Shown piece by piece: positions 55,674 through 64,000 of a DNA stretch of 64,000 nucleotides; the first letter of the stretch is position 1, and each line of letters opens with the position of its first letter. The stretch comes from Clostridium nigeriense (GTDB lineage Bacteria > Bacillota > Clostridia > Clostridiales > Clostridiaceae), in contig NZ_LT575472.1 in the NCBI RefSeq assembly GCF_900086595.1, forward strand, positions 1,819,971 to 1,883,970, written 5' to 3'. The notes beneath the pieces are model-generated. The model had not been told where the DNA came from. It was given only the letters and a program-made list of their open reading frames with translations, and did no database searches. The position numbers were made by a program, and so were the translations under genes.

Positions 55674-56414
55674 ATGAAGAAATTAAAATTAATTTCTGTT
55701 GTTATATTATTATTTATTTTAATTAACTTTAATATTAGTATAGTTAAGGCTTTTGAAGAAGAAAAAAACAGTAATTTATTTACCATTTGTATTGATGCCG
55801 GACATCAAAAAAAGGCGGATAGTAAATTAGAGGCTGTTTCACCCAATTCAGATAGCAAGAAGCCAAGAGTCTCCCAAGGGACAGAAGGAGTAGGAACAAA
55901 AAAAGCTGAATATATTGTTAACTTAGAAGCTGCATTTTTTCTAAGAGAAGTTTTATATAATAAAGGATATAATGTAGTAATGACTAGGGAAAGTCATGAT
56001 GTTAATATTAGCAATATAGAAAGAGCAGAAATTGCTAATAAGGCAAAGGCAGATATGACTATTAGAATCCACTGTGACAGTATAAGAGATAGTATTAAAA
56101 CTGGAGCTACCATATTAATCCCTTCTAGCAAAAGTAATAATACAAAAAGTATATATGAAGCAAGCAATAAATTTGCTAATATACTAAAAGATAATTTGAA
56201 AAAGGAAGGAATAAAGGTTAATGGAATTTTTGAAAGAAGCGATATTACTGGATTTAATTGGTCAAAAGTTCCTGTAGTTATATTGGAAATGGGTTTTATG
56301 AGTAATTATAATGAAGATAAGATGCTTTGTGACGAGAATTATCAGAAGAAACTTATGAATATAGTAGCAGAGTCAATAGACAAATACAAAGAAAATGAAG
56401 AGTTAAAAATGTAA
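55674..56414 (+). CDS. N-acetylmuramoyl-L-alanine amidase (amidase_3, CwlD-like)
   Basis: The 246-residue zinc amidase has a signal peptide (about residues 1-26), CIDAGHQKK with the first zinc histidine, the glutamate in AEYIVNLEAAFFLREVL, MTRESHD, TIRIHCDSIRDS with the second zinc histidine, and PVVILEMGFMSN with the catalytic glutamate. Its length and lone catalytic domain resemble CwlD, which makes muramic lactam in spore cortex, but a vegetative role is possible. GGAGG precedes the ATG. Confidence 0.88.
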   Translation: MKKLKLISVVILLFILINFNISIVKAFEEEKNSNLFTICIDAGHQKKADSKLEAVSPNSDSKKPRVSQGTEGVGTKKAEYIVNLEAAFFLREVLYNKGYNVVMTRESHDVNISNIERAEIANKAKADMTIRIHCDSIRDSIKTGATILIPSSKSNNTKSIYEASNKFANILKDNLKKEGIKVNGIFERSDITGFNWSKVPVVILEMGFMSNYNEDKMLCDENYQKKLMNIVAESIDKYKENEELKM

Positions 56415-56416
56415 AA

Positions 56417-56459
56417 TTAATGATAAAGCTTCATATGAAGCTTTATCATTAATTTTTTT
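56417..56459. terminator. Bidirectional terminator between the amidase and the molybdate regulator
   Basis: A perfect 18+18 palindrome (56417-56452), arm TTAATGATAAAGCTTCAT, has T7 after it on the plus strand and an A-rich stretch before it. Confidence 0.88.
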
Positions 56460-56460
56460 A

Positions 56461-56982
56461 TTATTTATATACTTTTACAGACATAGTTTTAAATATAGCA
56501 TATAATTCAGTGCCTTTTTCAATAGATAATTCATTTAAAGATTTTGTTGTTATTAAAGAAACTATAGGAATTCCAATATCTAATATAACTTTAGCACTAC
56601 TTCCTTCTACAATAATATCTGAAACAATTCCCTTATGAATATTTCTTGCACTACTTATAAATAAATCTTTGCTCAATATAATATCTTCTGGACGAATAGA
56701 AATTTTAATTTTCCCTTCAAGGCTAGTATTAACTTGTATTTTGACAGAGTTAATTTCTGCAAAAATTTCTTCATTTTCTAAAATTAAATTAGCTTCATAG
56801 CTATTTTCATATCCTTTAGCTTTTAAAAGATAAATTTCCAATTGATTTTTAGATATACGAAGATGTTTTCCCATACGATGAGCATCTAAATCGCCACGTT
56901 TAATCATTTCATACACTGTACTTTTAGTTATCTTTAATTTTTGAGCAATTTCATCTGGAGTATATAAAATATCTTCACTCAT
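56461..56982 (-). CDS. Molybdate-responsive regulator: excisionase-type HTH with TOBE/Mop domain
   Basis: The 173-residue protein begins with YTPDEIAQKLKITKSTVYEMIKRGDLDAHRMGKHLRISKNQLEIYL, an excisionase/MerR-like HTH, and ends with a TOBE-like domain from about residue 105 (NIHKGIVSDIIVEGSSAKVILDIG). This one-HTH plus TOBE layout replaces ModE in many clostridia. It is divergent from modABC, so regulation of those genes by molybdate is likely. ATG at 56982 follows AAAAGG by eight bases; a GTG at 56991 overlaps the site. Confidence 0.85.
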   Translation of the reverse strand: MSEDILYTPDEIAQKLKITKSTVYEMIKRGDLDAHRMGKHLRISKNQLEIYLLKAKGYENSYEANLILENEEIFAEINSVKIQVNTSLEGKIKISIRPEDIILSKDLFISSARNIHKGIVSDIIVEGSSAKVILDIGIPIVSLITTKSLNELSIEKGTELYAIFKTMSVKVYK

Positions 56983-57077
56983 TTTATTCACCTTTTCATA
57001 AATTATTCTAAAAATAATTTAACATAATATTTAAAATATAACAAATAAAAATTTTTATTTTAGAGTTTTCATATTAA

Positions 57078-57149
57078 TTGACATTGGATAATCCTTACAT
57101 TATAATTAGTAATGTTTAGTTTAGTTCTGTTTTGTTCAGTTTTGAACTG
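57078..57149 (+). promoter_or_regulatory. modABC promoter and possible operator
   Basis: TTGACA (57078-57083), 17 bp, TATAAT (57101-57106) is a consensus promoter. Downstream in the leader a small inverted repeat, CAGTTTTGAACTG (57137-57149), follows a run of GTTTAGTT/GTTCTGTTTTGTT-like repeats, a place for repressor binding. Confidence 0.6.
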
Positions 57150-57186
57150 TTTTAATTATTGTTTTATAAAAAAAGGGGAAAAAGAG

Positions 57187-57987
57187 ATGAAAAAGAAAAC
57201 TAGTCTAATTTTAATCATGAGTTTATTAATATTTATTTTAAGTGGATGTACTAATAATAATTTTTCGGAAAATGAAGGGAAAAATAAGGCTAAAGATATT
57301 ACTATTACGCTTGCAGCAGCTGCAAGCTTAAAGAACTGTATGGATGATAAGTTAATTCCAATGTTTAATGAAAAATATCCTAATATTAAAGTACAAGCAA
57401 CTTATGATAGTTCAGGAAAACTACAGAGTCAAATTGAAGAAGGCGCAGATATAGATGTATTTATGTCTGCAGCTAAAAAGCAAATGAATGCATTAAATGA
57501 AAAAGGGTTAATTGAAGAAGACTCAATTAATGAACTTCTTGAGAATAAGGTTGTTTTAATTGTTCCTAAAAATAGTGATAAAGAAATAAAAACTTTTGAA
57601 GATATAGTAAAATCTGATAAAATAGCTATAGGAGATCCAGCAAGTGTACCAGCTGGTCAATATGCAAAAGAGTTATTTGAAAATCTTAAAATTTGGGATG
57701 AAGTATCTTTAAAAGCAAGCTTAGGTACCAATGTAACAGAAGTTTTAAATTGGGTTGCTGAAGCTAGCGCAGATGCTGGAGTTGTTTACTCAACAGATGC
57801 TTCTTCAAATGATAAAGTCAAAGTTGTATTAGAAGCTCCAGAAGGAAGTGTCTCTAAAGTTATATATCCTGTTGGAATAATAAGAAATAGTAAAAATAAA
57901 GAATCAGCAAAGAGTTTTGTTGATTTTTTAAAGTCAGATGAAGCAATTAAAGTATTTGAGTCTTATGGATTTTCAGATAATAAATAG
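57187..57987 (+). CDS. modA: Molybdate ABC transporter substrate-binding lipoprotein ModA
   Basis: The 266-residue lipoprotein has a signal with lipobox LSGC (Cys21), then ITITLAAAASLKNCMDD, the anion-binding start of ModA, with YDSSGKLQSQIEEGADIDVFMSAAKKQM and PAGQYAKELFE. Molybdate is favoured over tungstate by context alone. ATG at 57187 follows AAAAAGGGG and begins a proper signal sequence; an upstream in-frame ATG at 57112 lies at the predicted transcription start. It heads modABC. Confidence 0.95.
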   Translation: MKKKTSLILIMSLLIFILSGCTNNNFSENEGKNKAKDITITLAAAASLKNCMDDKLIPMFNEKYPNIKVQATYDSSGKLQSQIEEGADIDVFMSAAKKQMNALNEKGLIEEDSINELLENKVVLIVPKNSDKEIKTFEDIVKSDKIAIGDPASVPAGQYAKELFENLKIWDEVSLKASLGTNVTEVLNWVAEASADAGVVYSTDASSNDKVKVVLEAPEGSVSKVIYPVGIIRNSKNKESAKSFVDFLKSDEAIKVFESYGFSDNK

Positions 57988-57996
57988 GAGAAGATA

Positions 57997-58668
57997 ATGG
58001 ACATATCACCAATAATAATTTCTTTAAAAACAGCAGCAATCTCTATGGTAATAACATTTATATTAGGGATTTTTATAGCTAAAATCATAGTAGGTATGAA
58101 AAATGAAAAAATAAAAATGATTCTAGACGGAATATTTACCTTACCATTAGTTTTGCCGCCAACTGTAATGGGATTTTTCTTATTATTAATATTTGGAGTT
58201 AATAGACCAATAGGAAAGTTTTTACTGAATTTCTTAGGGGTTAAAATAGTTTTTTCTTGGTCAGCAACTGTAATAGCATCAGTAGTAATAGCATTTCCTC
58301 TTATGTATCGATCAGCTAGAGGAGCTTTTGAACAAGTAGACGAAAGTTTAATAATGGCTGCTAGAACACTAGGTATGTCTGAAAAAGCAATTTTCTTTCG
58401 TGTCATTATTCCAATGGCATTACCAGGAATAGCCTCAGGAGGAATATTATCCTTTGCAAGAGGCTTAGGAGAGTTTGGAGCTACAGCAATGATTGCTGGT
58501 AACATAGCAAATAAAACAAGAACCTTACCATTAGCAATTTATGCAGAAGTGGCAGCAGGAAACATGGATTCAGCTCTGTATTATGTATTAATAGTAACTG
58601 TAATATCCTTTATAATTGTAATTTTAACTAATTATTTTACTATAAAAGAGAGAAAGTATTTAAAGTAA
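57997..58668 (+). CDS. modB: Molybdate ABC transporter permease ModB
   Basis: The 223-residue permease has five helices, TLPLVLPPTVMGFFLL, SAARG-like MYRSARGAFEQVDESLIMAARTLGMSEKAIFFRVIIPMALPGI, which is the EAA loop that docks on the ATPase, and RGLGEFGATAMIAGN. GGAG precedes the ATG. It follows modA by 9 bp. Confidence 0.97.
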   Translation: MDISPIIISLKTAAISMVITFILGIFIAKIIVGMKNEKIKMILDGIFTLPLVLPPTVMGFFLLLIFGVNRPIGKFLLNFLGVKIVFSWSATVIASVVIAFPLMYRSARGAFEQVDESLIMAARTLGMSEKAIFFRVIIPMALPGIASGGILSFARGLGEFGATAMIAGNIANKTRTLPLAIYAEVAAGNMDSALYYVLIVTVISFIIVILTNYFTIKERKYLK

Positions 58669-58679
58669 GGAAGAGGTAA

Positions 58680-59738
58680 ATGAGCTTATTTGTAGATATA
58701 AGAAAAAAACTAAAGGGATTTTCCTTAAATGTTTCCTTCGAAACAAATGGTGATTATCTTGGAGTATTAGGATCTTCAGGAAGTGGGAAAAGTATGACTC
58801 TTAAGTGTATTGCAGGAATAGAAACTCCTGATGAAGGGCTTATAATTCTTAATGGAAAGGTTCTATTTGATTCTAAAAAGAAAATAAACTTAAAACCACA
58901 AGAAAGAAATATAGGATATTTATTTCAGAATTATGCCCTATTTCCTAATATGACTGTAGAGAAAAACATAGGTATAGGCTTAAAGGGTTCTAAATATGAA
59001 AAAAACAGAAAAATAAATGAAATTATTGAAGCATTCCATTTGCAAGGACTTGAAAAAAAATATCCAAGACAGCTTTCAGGAGGGCAACAACAGAGAGTTG
59101 CTTTAGCAAGATGCATAATATACAAACCGGATGTATTAATGCTAGATGAGCCTTTTTCTGCATTAGATACATATTTAAAAGAAAAACTTCAAACAGAGGT
59201 TTTAGAACTTTTACGATTATACAAAGGTGAAGTATTAATGGTTACTCATAGTAGAGATGAAGCCTATAGATTTTGTGAAAATATAGTTGTTATAGAAAAG
59301 GGTAGTTCTATATTGATAGGTAATACTAAGGAAACTTTTAAAAATCCTAAGTTAAAAAAAGTTGCAATTTTGACAGGATGTAAAAATATTTCAAAATGTA
59401 GAGTTATATCAAAAAATAAAGTTTATATATTAGATTGGGATATTACTTTAGAATTAGAGAAAGAAATAGAAGAAGATATTAAATATATAGGTATTAGAGC
59501 TCATAATTTTGAAATTGTTAAGAATGGTGATGAACAAAATATAATAGAGTGTAAAATAAATAAAATAGTAGAAGATGTATTTGAATATAACATTATATTT
59601 GAAAATAAAAGCTCTAAACTGCAAGGTGAAAACAAGACTATTTTATATAAAGTAAAAAAAGATGAATGGAATAAAATAGATAATAAAGAAAATTTATATT
59701 TAAAAATATCAGAAGATAAATTATTGTTTTTAAAATAA
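58680..59738 (+). CDS. modC: Molybdate ABC transporter ATP-binding protein ModC
   Basis: The 352-residue ATPase has GSSGSGKSMTL (Walker A), LSGGQQQRVALARC (signature), VLMLDEPFSALD (Walker B), VTHSRDEAYRFC (switch) and a C-terminal TOBE-like region of about 110 residues. GGAAGAGG precedes the ATG; modB ends 11 bp before. The last residues run to a short AT-rich gap with a terminator. Confidence 0.95.
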   Translation: MSLFVDIRKKLKGFSLNVSFETNGDYLGVLGSSGSGKSMTLKCIAGIETPDEGLIILNGKVLFDSKKKINLKPQERNIGYLFQNYALFPNMTVEKNIGIGLKGSKYEKNRKINEIIEAFHLQGLEKKYPRQLSGGQQQRVALARCIIYKPDVLMLDEPFSALDTYLKEKLQTEVLELLRLYKGEVLMVTHSRDEAYRFCENIVVIEKGSSILIGNTKETFKNPKLKKVAILTGCKNISKCRVISKNKVYILDWDITLELEKEIEEDIKYIGIRAHNFEIVKNGDEQNIIECKINKIVEDVFEYNIIFENKSSKLQGENKTILYKVKKDEWNKIDNKENLYLKISEDKLLFLK

Positions 59739-59740
59739 AT

Positions 59741-59914
59741 TTAATAATTAAGAATGTACATTGTATAATGTATAATTTAAGAAAAGACTATTAAATTAGT
59801 TTTGTAAGATTAAAAATTTAGAGGCTGTTTTTCAGCCTCTAAATTTTTGTGTTTTAATAATTTGTAACAAATTACATCCTAAATTATCAATTATTAATTA
59901 TGCATTATATATTG
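59741..59914. repeat. AT-rich intergenic repeat with imperfect inverted ends
   Basis: The left end (TATAATGTATAATTTAAG, about 59764-59781) and the right end (TTAATTATGCATTATATA, about 59895-59912) are roughly inverted copies. Between them sits a strong terminator. The right end abuts the stop codon of the minus-strand gene. TTAATTATGCATTAT-type strings are familiar from other clostridial intergenic gaps. Weak evidence for mobility. Confidence 0.4.
59812..59848. terminator. Bidirectional terminator after modC
   Basis: A perfect 16 bp stem (AAAAATTTAGAGGCTG at 59812-59827 with 59833-59848), T5 loop, ends in T and A runs for both strands. Confidence 0.92.
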
Positions 59915-61036
59915 TTAGTAGTGTACGTGAACAAGATGGAATTTTATATTATCATTACTCCAGCCTAAATCATAAGGAACCAGTAGCCTATTAGTATTAT
60001 GACATGTAACTAATGGATAGCCCTTGGAATCAAAGCCTGTAACTGTTGAGATATGAGTTATTCTTCCTTTTTTTTCATATGCAACAAAGTCTCCAGGTCT
60101 TAAGCTAAAAGCTGCTTTATATATTTGTTGATAAGAACCTTTAGCAACATAAGAAGCTCTACCACTACTTATCATATAGTTTTTAAATCCTTGAGCATTT
60201 AGCCATGCTTTTGTTCCTTCTTTTCCAGCATAGTTCCAAGCAGAGTTTTTCTTAAATCCACCGCCTTCAAATAAGATTTGTGATGCAAAATTTGCACAAT
60301 CTCCACCATCAGGATTATGGTCTTTATATTTATTATTATATTTAAATATAAAATCCTCTTCTTCAGATACACCGCAATACTTATGAGCATATTCTATTGC
60401 ACTTTTAACTCTTTCACTAGGTGTATATTCAGGAGCAGTTTGATTTAGTATATATTCTTTAATTTCATCGGATTTTATATTATTTAAATCTAAGGAGTCA
60501 GCAAAGGGATCAGTGTACCATTCCTTAGTTATTATGTATCTATCATCTTGTTTTTTTAAGTTTAAATAGTGATTAGTACCTAATCTAAATTTATTTATAA
60601 CGTCAGGGGTATCTATATAATAATAATTAAAGTCTGTTGCAACATCACAAATAACGCCATATAGATTAGGCTCTTTTTCTGCTACTTTTCTTATTCTTAC
60701 TATAGAATTTATATCTTTAAACTTAACAGATTGTTTTTCAGACCAATTAATTAAATATTGTGTCTTTTTTGCTTCGCTTTGATAAGCCCAAAGGCTTACC
60801 TTTACATTTAAATCATAAAATCCCTTTAAGAGTTCTGTATCTGCTGAAACTATAGCAGCATTTCTTTGAGAAAATAAATTTTCTAGTAAATTCTTAAACT
60901 CGCTTTTTGTTTCATCAGAGGAATAATCTATTTTGTTAGAATTAGCCCCATCTTCAAAAGCAAAGCAAACAGAAGATGGTAGGAGTTTAAAGGTAAGTAA
61001 AGTAATTAAAAATATATTTATAAATTTCAACTTCAC
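59915..61036 (-). CDS. Secreted amidase_6 domain protein
   Basis: The 373-residue protein has a signal peptide (residues 1-26) and a ~170-residue N-terminal domain with no family I know. The C-terminal part, from YTPSERVKSAIEYAHKYCG, carries DGGDCANFASQILFEGG with the likely nucleophile cysteine, RPGDFVAYEKKGRITHISTVTG with a histidine, and VTCHNTNRL, the amidase_6 pattern. It probably acts on the cell wall outside the membrane. It converges on modC with a shared terminator. Confidence 0.82.
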   Translation of the reverse strand: MKLKFINIFLITLLTFKLLPSSVCFAFEDGANSNKIDYSSDETKSEFKNLLENLFSQRNAAIVSADTELLKGFYDLNVKVSLWAYQSEAKKTQYLINWSEKQSVKFKDINSIVRIRKVAEKEPNLYGVICDVATDFNYYYIDTPDVINKFRLGTNHYLNLKKQDDRYIITKEWYTDPFADSLDLNNIKSDEIKEYILNQTAPEYTPSERVKSAIEYAHKYCGVSEEEDFIFKYNNKYKDHNPDGGDCANFASQILFEGGGFKKNSAWNYAGKEGTKAWLNAQGFKNYMISSGRASYVAKGSYQQIYKAAFSLRPGDFVAYEKKGRITHISTVTGFDSKGYPLVTCHNTNRLLVPYDLGWSNDNIKFHLVHVHY

Positions 61037-61185
61037 AAATTTTTTCCCCTTTCCTTAAACTTTATATGTAGTTTGTACTAAATCAATTAAATTTATCTAT
61101 AAGTTATGATTATTTAAATAGGATGTTTTTAGCAAATAAGTAAGTAGAAACATATACTAAAAATAATAATTTTTTTAGGGTATAT

Positions 61186-62142
61186 ATGAAGAGGTTAAAT
61201 TATTTATATGAAAATGCAAAAGAATTAAAATTTGATGATGGAGATAATATAGTGTTTATATCTGATGTCCATAGAGGAGATGGAACATATTATGATTCTC
61301 TTCTGCCTAATAAAAATATATATAAAACTGCATTATCTTATTATTATAGAAAAGGATTTACTTACGTGGAAGTAGGAGATGGTGATGAACTTTGGAAAAA
61401 TAGAAATTATAATGACATAGCATATATTTATAATGATATTTTTAAATTATTAAATAAATTTAAAGAAGATAATAGAGTTTATATTATTTATGGTAATCAT
61501 GATATAATAAAAAATAGGGAAAGTTTTTATAATTCTCAATATAAAAGTTTAAAAAAAGTAGGAGAAAATTACGGGAAAAATTTTTTAGAATTTATAAAAG
61601 ATATTGTCTTTTATGAAGGAATTAATTTTAAGTATACTCCAATTAATGAAAAATTTTTAGTAACTCATGGACATCAAGCTGATTATATGAACTCTACTTA
61701 CTGGTTATTATCTAGGTTTCTTGTAAGATATGTATGGAAGTTTTTAAATGGACTAGCTGGGTTTCATGATCCTACAAGTCCAGCAAAAAATAATAAAAAA
61801 GGAAGTAAGGTTGATAGGAAGCTTGAAAAATGGGCTAAAGATAGTGGGAAAATGATTATATGTGGACATACTCATAATAGTAGGATGCCAGAATATAAGG
61901 AACCACCTTATTTTAATGATGGATGCTGTGTATTACCTTATGCAATAACAGCAATTGAAATAGAAAAAGGAAGAATTTCCTTAGTTAAATGGAATATAGA
62001 AGCCCAAGAGTCAGGAATTTTGTGGGTAAGAAGAAAAGTAATAACTGGACCTAATAATTTAGAGAGTTATTTATTATGGGCAAGAGATGAAAGAATAAGA
62101 ATTATAAAGGAAGAAAAAGAAGAAGTATTAAGGAGGACATAA
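61186..62142 (+). CDS. Calcineurin-like metallophosphoesterase
   Basis: The 318-residue cytosolic protein has FISDVHRGDG, EVGDGDELW, YGNHDII, VTHGHQAD and ICGHTHNSR, the five metal-site motifs of the fold. The first and second motifs vary slightly from the common GDxHG. Substrate unknown; RNA, nucleotides and phospholipid heads are all known for relatives. AGGGTATAT precedes the ATG weakly. The dipeptidase gene starts right after its stop. Confidence 0.88.
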   Translation: MKRLNYLYENAKELKFDDGDNIVFISDVHRGDGTYYDSLLPNKNIYKTALSYYYRKGFTYVEVGDGDELWKNRNYNDIAYIYNDIFKLLNKFKEDNRVYIIYGNHDIIKNRESFYNSQYKSLKKVGENYGKNFLEFIKDIVFYEGINFKYTPINEKFLVTHGHQADYMNSTYWLLSRFLVRYVWKFLNGLAGFHDPTSPAKNNKKGSKVDRKLEKWAKDSGKMIICGHTHNSRMPEYKEPPYFNDGCCVLPYAITAIEIEKGRISLVKWNIEAQESGILWVRRKVITGPNNLESYLLWARDERIRIIKEEKEEVLRRT

Positions 62143-62143
62143 T

Positions 62144-63076
62144 ATGTATTCAATTGATTTACATTGTGACACTGCAAGTAGACTTTTGTATGAAAATTTA
62201 AAATTAAAGGAAAGTAAATGTAAGGTTGATATAAATAAGCTGAAAAATTCTAATGCTAAAGCTCAAGTTTTTGCTCATTTTATAGAATTAAACATCGTAG
62301 ATAATCCTTATAAAGAGTTTATTAAAATGTATAATTCCTTTATGAAAGAGTTAGAAGAAAATAAAAATGACATAGAGATAGTTAGAAACTTAAAAGAGTT
62401 AGAAGAAGTAAATGATAAAGGAAAGATAGGCGCCTTTTTATCAATTGAAGAAGGTGAGGTTTTAGAAGGGAAAGTTGAAAGAGTAAAAGAAATTTACGAT
62501 ATGGGAATTAGATTTATAACTTTAACATGGAACTTTAAAAATAGTATAGGTTATCCTAATTCAGGATATAAATATAAGGATTATGGACTAACAGATAAAG
62601 GAAAAGAAATAGTATTAGAAATGGAAAGAGTGGGAATTATTCCGGATTGTTCTCATTTATCAGATGGAGGATTTTACGATTTAGTTGATATTTGTAAAAA
62701 GCCATTTATAGCTACTCACTCAAATTCAAGAGCAATTACAAATCATTCAAGAAATTTAACTGATGATATGATAGTTAAACTTGCAAATAAGGGCGGAGTT
62801 ATGGGATTAAATTTTTGTGCGCCATTTTTGGGAAGTGAAAAGGTACCTTCAATTAATTCTATGATTACTCATCTTAAACATATAAAAAAAGTTGGTGGAG
62901 TGGATGTTTTAGGCTTAGGAACTGATTTTGATGGTATTGAAAATGAAGTTGAAATTAAGAATATAGGTGAAATAGGAAATTTAAGAGAAGCCTTAACTAA
63001 GGAAGGTTTTACAAATACAGAAATTGATAAAATATTTTATGGAAATGTAAAAAGAGTATTAAAAGAATGGATGTAA
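62144..63076 (+). CDS. Membrane dipeptidase, M19 family
   Basis: The 310-residue zinc peptidase has IDLHCDTASR, LSIEEGEVLEG with the bridging glutamate, RFITLTWNFKNSIG, PDCSHLSDGGF, ATHSNSRAITNHSRNLTD and LGLGTDFDGIE: the complete M19 metal site. No signal peptide, so it is cytosolic as in other bacterial M19 enzymes. GGAGG lies within the end of the upstream gene, giving coupling. Its stop codon adjoins element D. Confidence 0.93.
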   Translation: MYSIDLHCDTASRLLYENLKLKESKCKVDINKLKNSNAKAQVFAHFIELNIVDNPYKEFIKMYNSFMKELEENKNDIEIVRNLKELEEVNDKGKIGAFLSIEEGEVLEGKVERVKEIYDMGIRFITLTWNFKNSIGYPNSGYKYKDYGLTDKGKEIVLEMERVGIIPDCSHLSDGGFYDLVDICKKPFIATHSNSRAITNHSRNLTDDMIVKLANKGGVMGLNFCAPFLGSEKVPSINSMITHLKHIKKVGGVDVLGLGTDFDGIENEVEIKNIGEIGNLREALTKEGFTNTEIDKIFYGNVKRVLKEWM

Positions 63077-63146
63077 ATGAGATAAATCTTATATTACTTT
63101 CTCCGTCGCAAGCTCAAAGTCGACGTCATATAGGATTTATCTCATT
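63076..63146 (-). repeat. Dispersed hairpin element, copy D (minus strand)
   Basis: A 19 bp outer stem (63076-63094 with 63128-63146, one wobble) encloses a 33 nt loop. On the minus strand the loop holds GACTTTGAGCTTGCGACGGAG, close to copy A, with a perfect inner helix GTCG/CGAC. Neither strand has a T tract after the stem. The outer arms share GAGATAAA with copy A. The 5' arm begins at the last base of the dipeptidase stop codon. Confidence 0.85.
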
Positions 63147-63234
63147 AAAAAAGAAAGGAAGGAAATTATAAACATTTATAAAAAGGGTAAAATTTTTATA
63201 ATTTCCAAAAAAATAAAGAAGTAGGGAGTAGAAA

Positions 63235-63978
63235 ATGGAAAACTTACAAGGGAAGATAGCATTAGTTACTGGTGGAACTAGAGGAATAGGAAAAGCAATA
63301 GCATTAGAACTCGCAAAAGAAGGAGCTACAGTGATTTTAAATTATTCTAAGGATGATTTATCAGCAGAAGAAACACTTAAAGAAATTCAGGAATTAGGTG
63401 GATATTCAAAGCTTTATAAAGGTGATATATCAAATTACGATACTTGTAAGAAGATGATAGATTTTATAATAAGCACCTTTGGAAAGATAGATATACTAAT
63501 AAATAATGCAGCAGTATCCTTTAGGGGATTATTCATGGATTTCTTAGAAAAGAACATAAATGATATATTTGGAATAAATGTATTAGGAGCTATGTATCTA
63601 AGTAAAGAAGCTATACCACATATGATTAATAAGGGAAAAGGAAATATAATTAATATTTCATCAATATGGGGAGATACCGGAGCATCTTGCGAAGTTCTTT
63701 ATTCAAGTACTAAGGGAGCAATTAATTTATTCACAAAATCTTTAGCAAAGGAATTAGCACCTATGGGCATAAGAGTAAATGCTATAGCACCAGGAGTAAT
63801 AGATACAGAAATGAATTCTTTCCTATCAAAGGAAGAAAGAGAAGAATTAGAGGAGGAGATTCCACTTGGAAGATTTGGAAATCCTGTAGAAGTAGCTAAA
63901 ATGATAACTTTTTTATGTAGTGATAAATGTGAGTATTTAACAGGGCAAATTATAAAAATAGATGGTGCAATGCTTTAA
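63235..63978 (+). CDS. Short-chain reductase, YmfI/FabG-like (possible EF-P 5-aminopentanone reductase)
   Basis: The 247-residue NAD(P)H enzyme has TGGTRGIGKAIA, NNAA, SS at ISSIWG and YSSTKGAINLF with the catalytic Tyr and Lys, and a final PxxVA segment ahead of TGQIIKIDGAM. The segment GASCEVLYSSTKGA is, from memory, a mark of YmfI, which finishes 5-aminopentanol modification of EF-P, rather than FabG of fatty acid synthesis. No fatty-acid genes are nearby. GTAGGGAG precedes the ATG. Confidence 0.8.
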   Translation: MENLQGKIALVTGGTRGIGKAIALELAKEGATVILNYSKDDLSAEETLKEIQELGGYSKLYKGDISNYDTCKKMIDFIISTFGKIDILINNAAVSFRGLFMDFLEKNINDIFGINVLGAMYLSKEAIPHMINKGKGNIINISSIWGDTGASCEVLYSSTKGAINLFTKSLAKELAPMGIRVNAIAPGVIDTEMNSFLSKEEREELEEEIPLGRFGNPVEVAKMITFLCSDKCEYLTGQIIKIDGAML

Positions 63979-64000
63979 GTATATTAAAAAAGGAAGATAG

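Noticed and set aside
57112..57186. Longer ModA from an ATG at 57112
   Set aside because: That ATG lies at the predicted transcription start, and the lipoprotein signal begins at 57187 behind a good ribosome site.

Overview
The window is AT-rich (by eye around 70% A+T) chromosomal DNA from a spore-forming, strictly fermentative Firmicute, most likely Clostridium sensu stricto (cluster I). Pointers are strong AGGAGG ribosome sites, a SCIFF peptide system, the ruvAB-queA-tgt-yajC-secDF-apt-relA-dtd-hemZ-hisS-aspS block, CwlD-like and SpoVD/SpoVE-like genes, an EFR1-type ferredoxin protein and an asparagine T-box. I see no rRNA, tRNA, CRISPR array, prophage or intact insertion sequence.

Layout. 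1-0.4 kb: end of a galactose-type binding protein. 0.4-4.8 kb: SCIFF precursor (missing from simple long-ORF lists) and its radical SAM maturase, then an M16 peptidase and an Orn/Lys/Arg decarboxylase-fold protein. 5-6.8 kb: htpG with a palindrome filling its promoter spacer. 7-13 kb: vitamin B6 kinase plus an ECF S-component, a DNase I-fold protein, a decayed small ORF, and a second ECF module (S, double ATPase, T). 13-17.5 kb: a helicase-like/LexA-protease fusion, small hypothetical proteins, a 3-methyladenine glycosylase and MsrB. 17.6-22 kb: class B PBP with PASTA domains, a SEDS protein and DegV. 22-38.7 kb: housekeeping superoperon for recombination, queuosine, Sec translocation, purine salvage, (p)ppGpp, D-aminoacyl-tRNA editing and two tRNA synthetases. 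In the usual recJ slot lies a RecJ-derived protein without its catalytic aspartates and histidines. 38.8-44.5 kb: GntR-controlled ABC exporter, amino acid permease, EFR1 protein and a DUF1461 protein. 44.5-50.7 kb: alcohol and aldehyde dehydrogenases, a CsoR-family sensor with an altered metal site, T-box-controlled asnA, ferredoxin and a split ThrE-type exporter. 50.9-56.4 kb: glyA, chemoreceptor, exonuclease III, RNA m5C methyltransferase, amidase. 56.5-59.7 kb: molybdate regulator and modABC. 59.9-64 kb: amidase_6 protein, metallophosphoesterase, M19 dipeptidase and a YmfI-like reductase.

The least explained signal is a family of four intergenic elements (2060-2132, 10285-10350, 40747-40816, 63076-63146). 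Each has a 16-20 bp nearly perfect outer stem of mostly unrelated sequence around a 30-35 nt loop with a shared core (GACTTTGAG then TGCGACGGAG, on the element's own strand) and an inner helix whose pairing is kept while its bases change. Three lie on the plus strand and one on the minus strand. They look like a structured RNA family or non-autonomous mobile hairpins rather than plain terminators. All functional calls rest on reading the sequence and remembered family knowledge; no database search was run.
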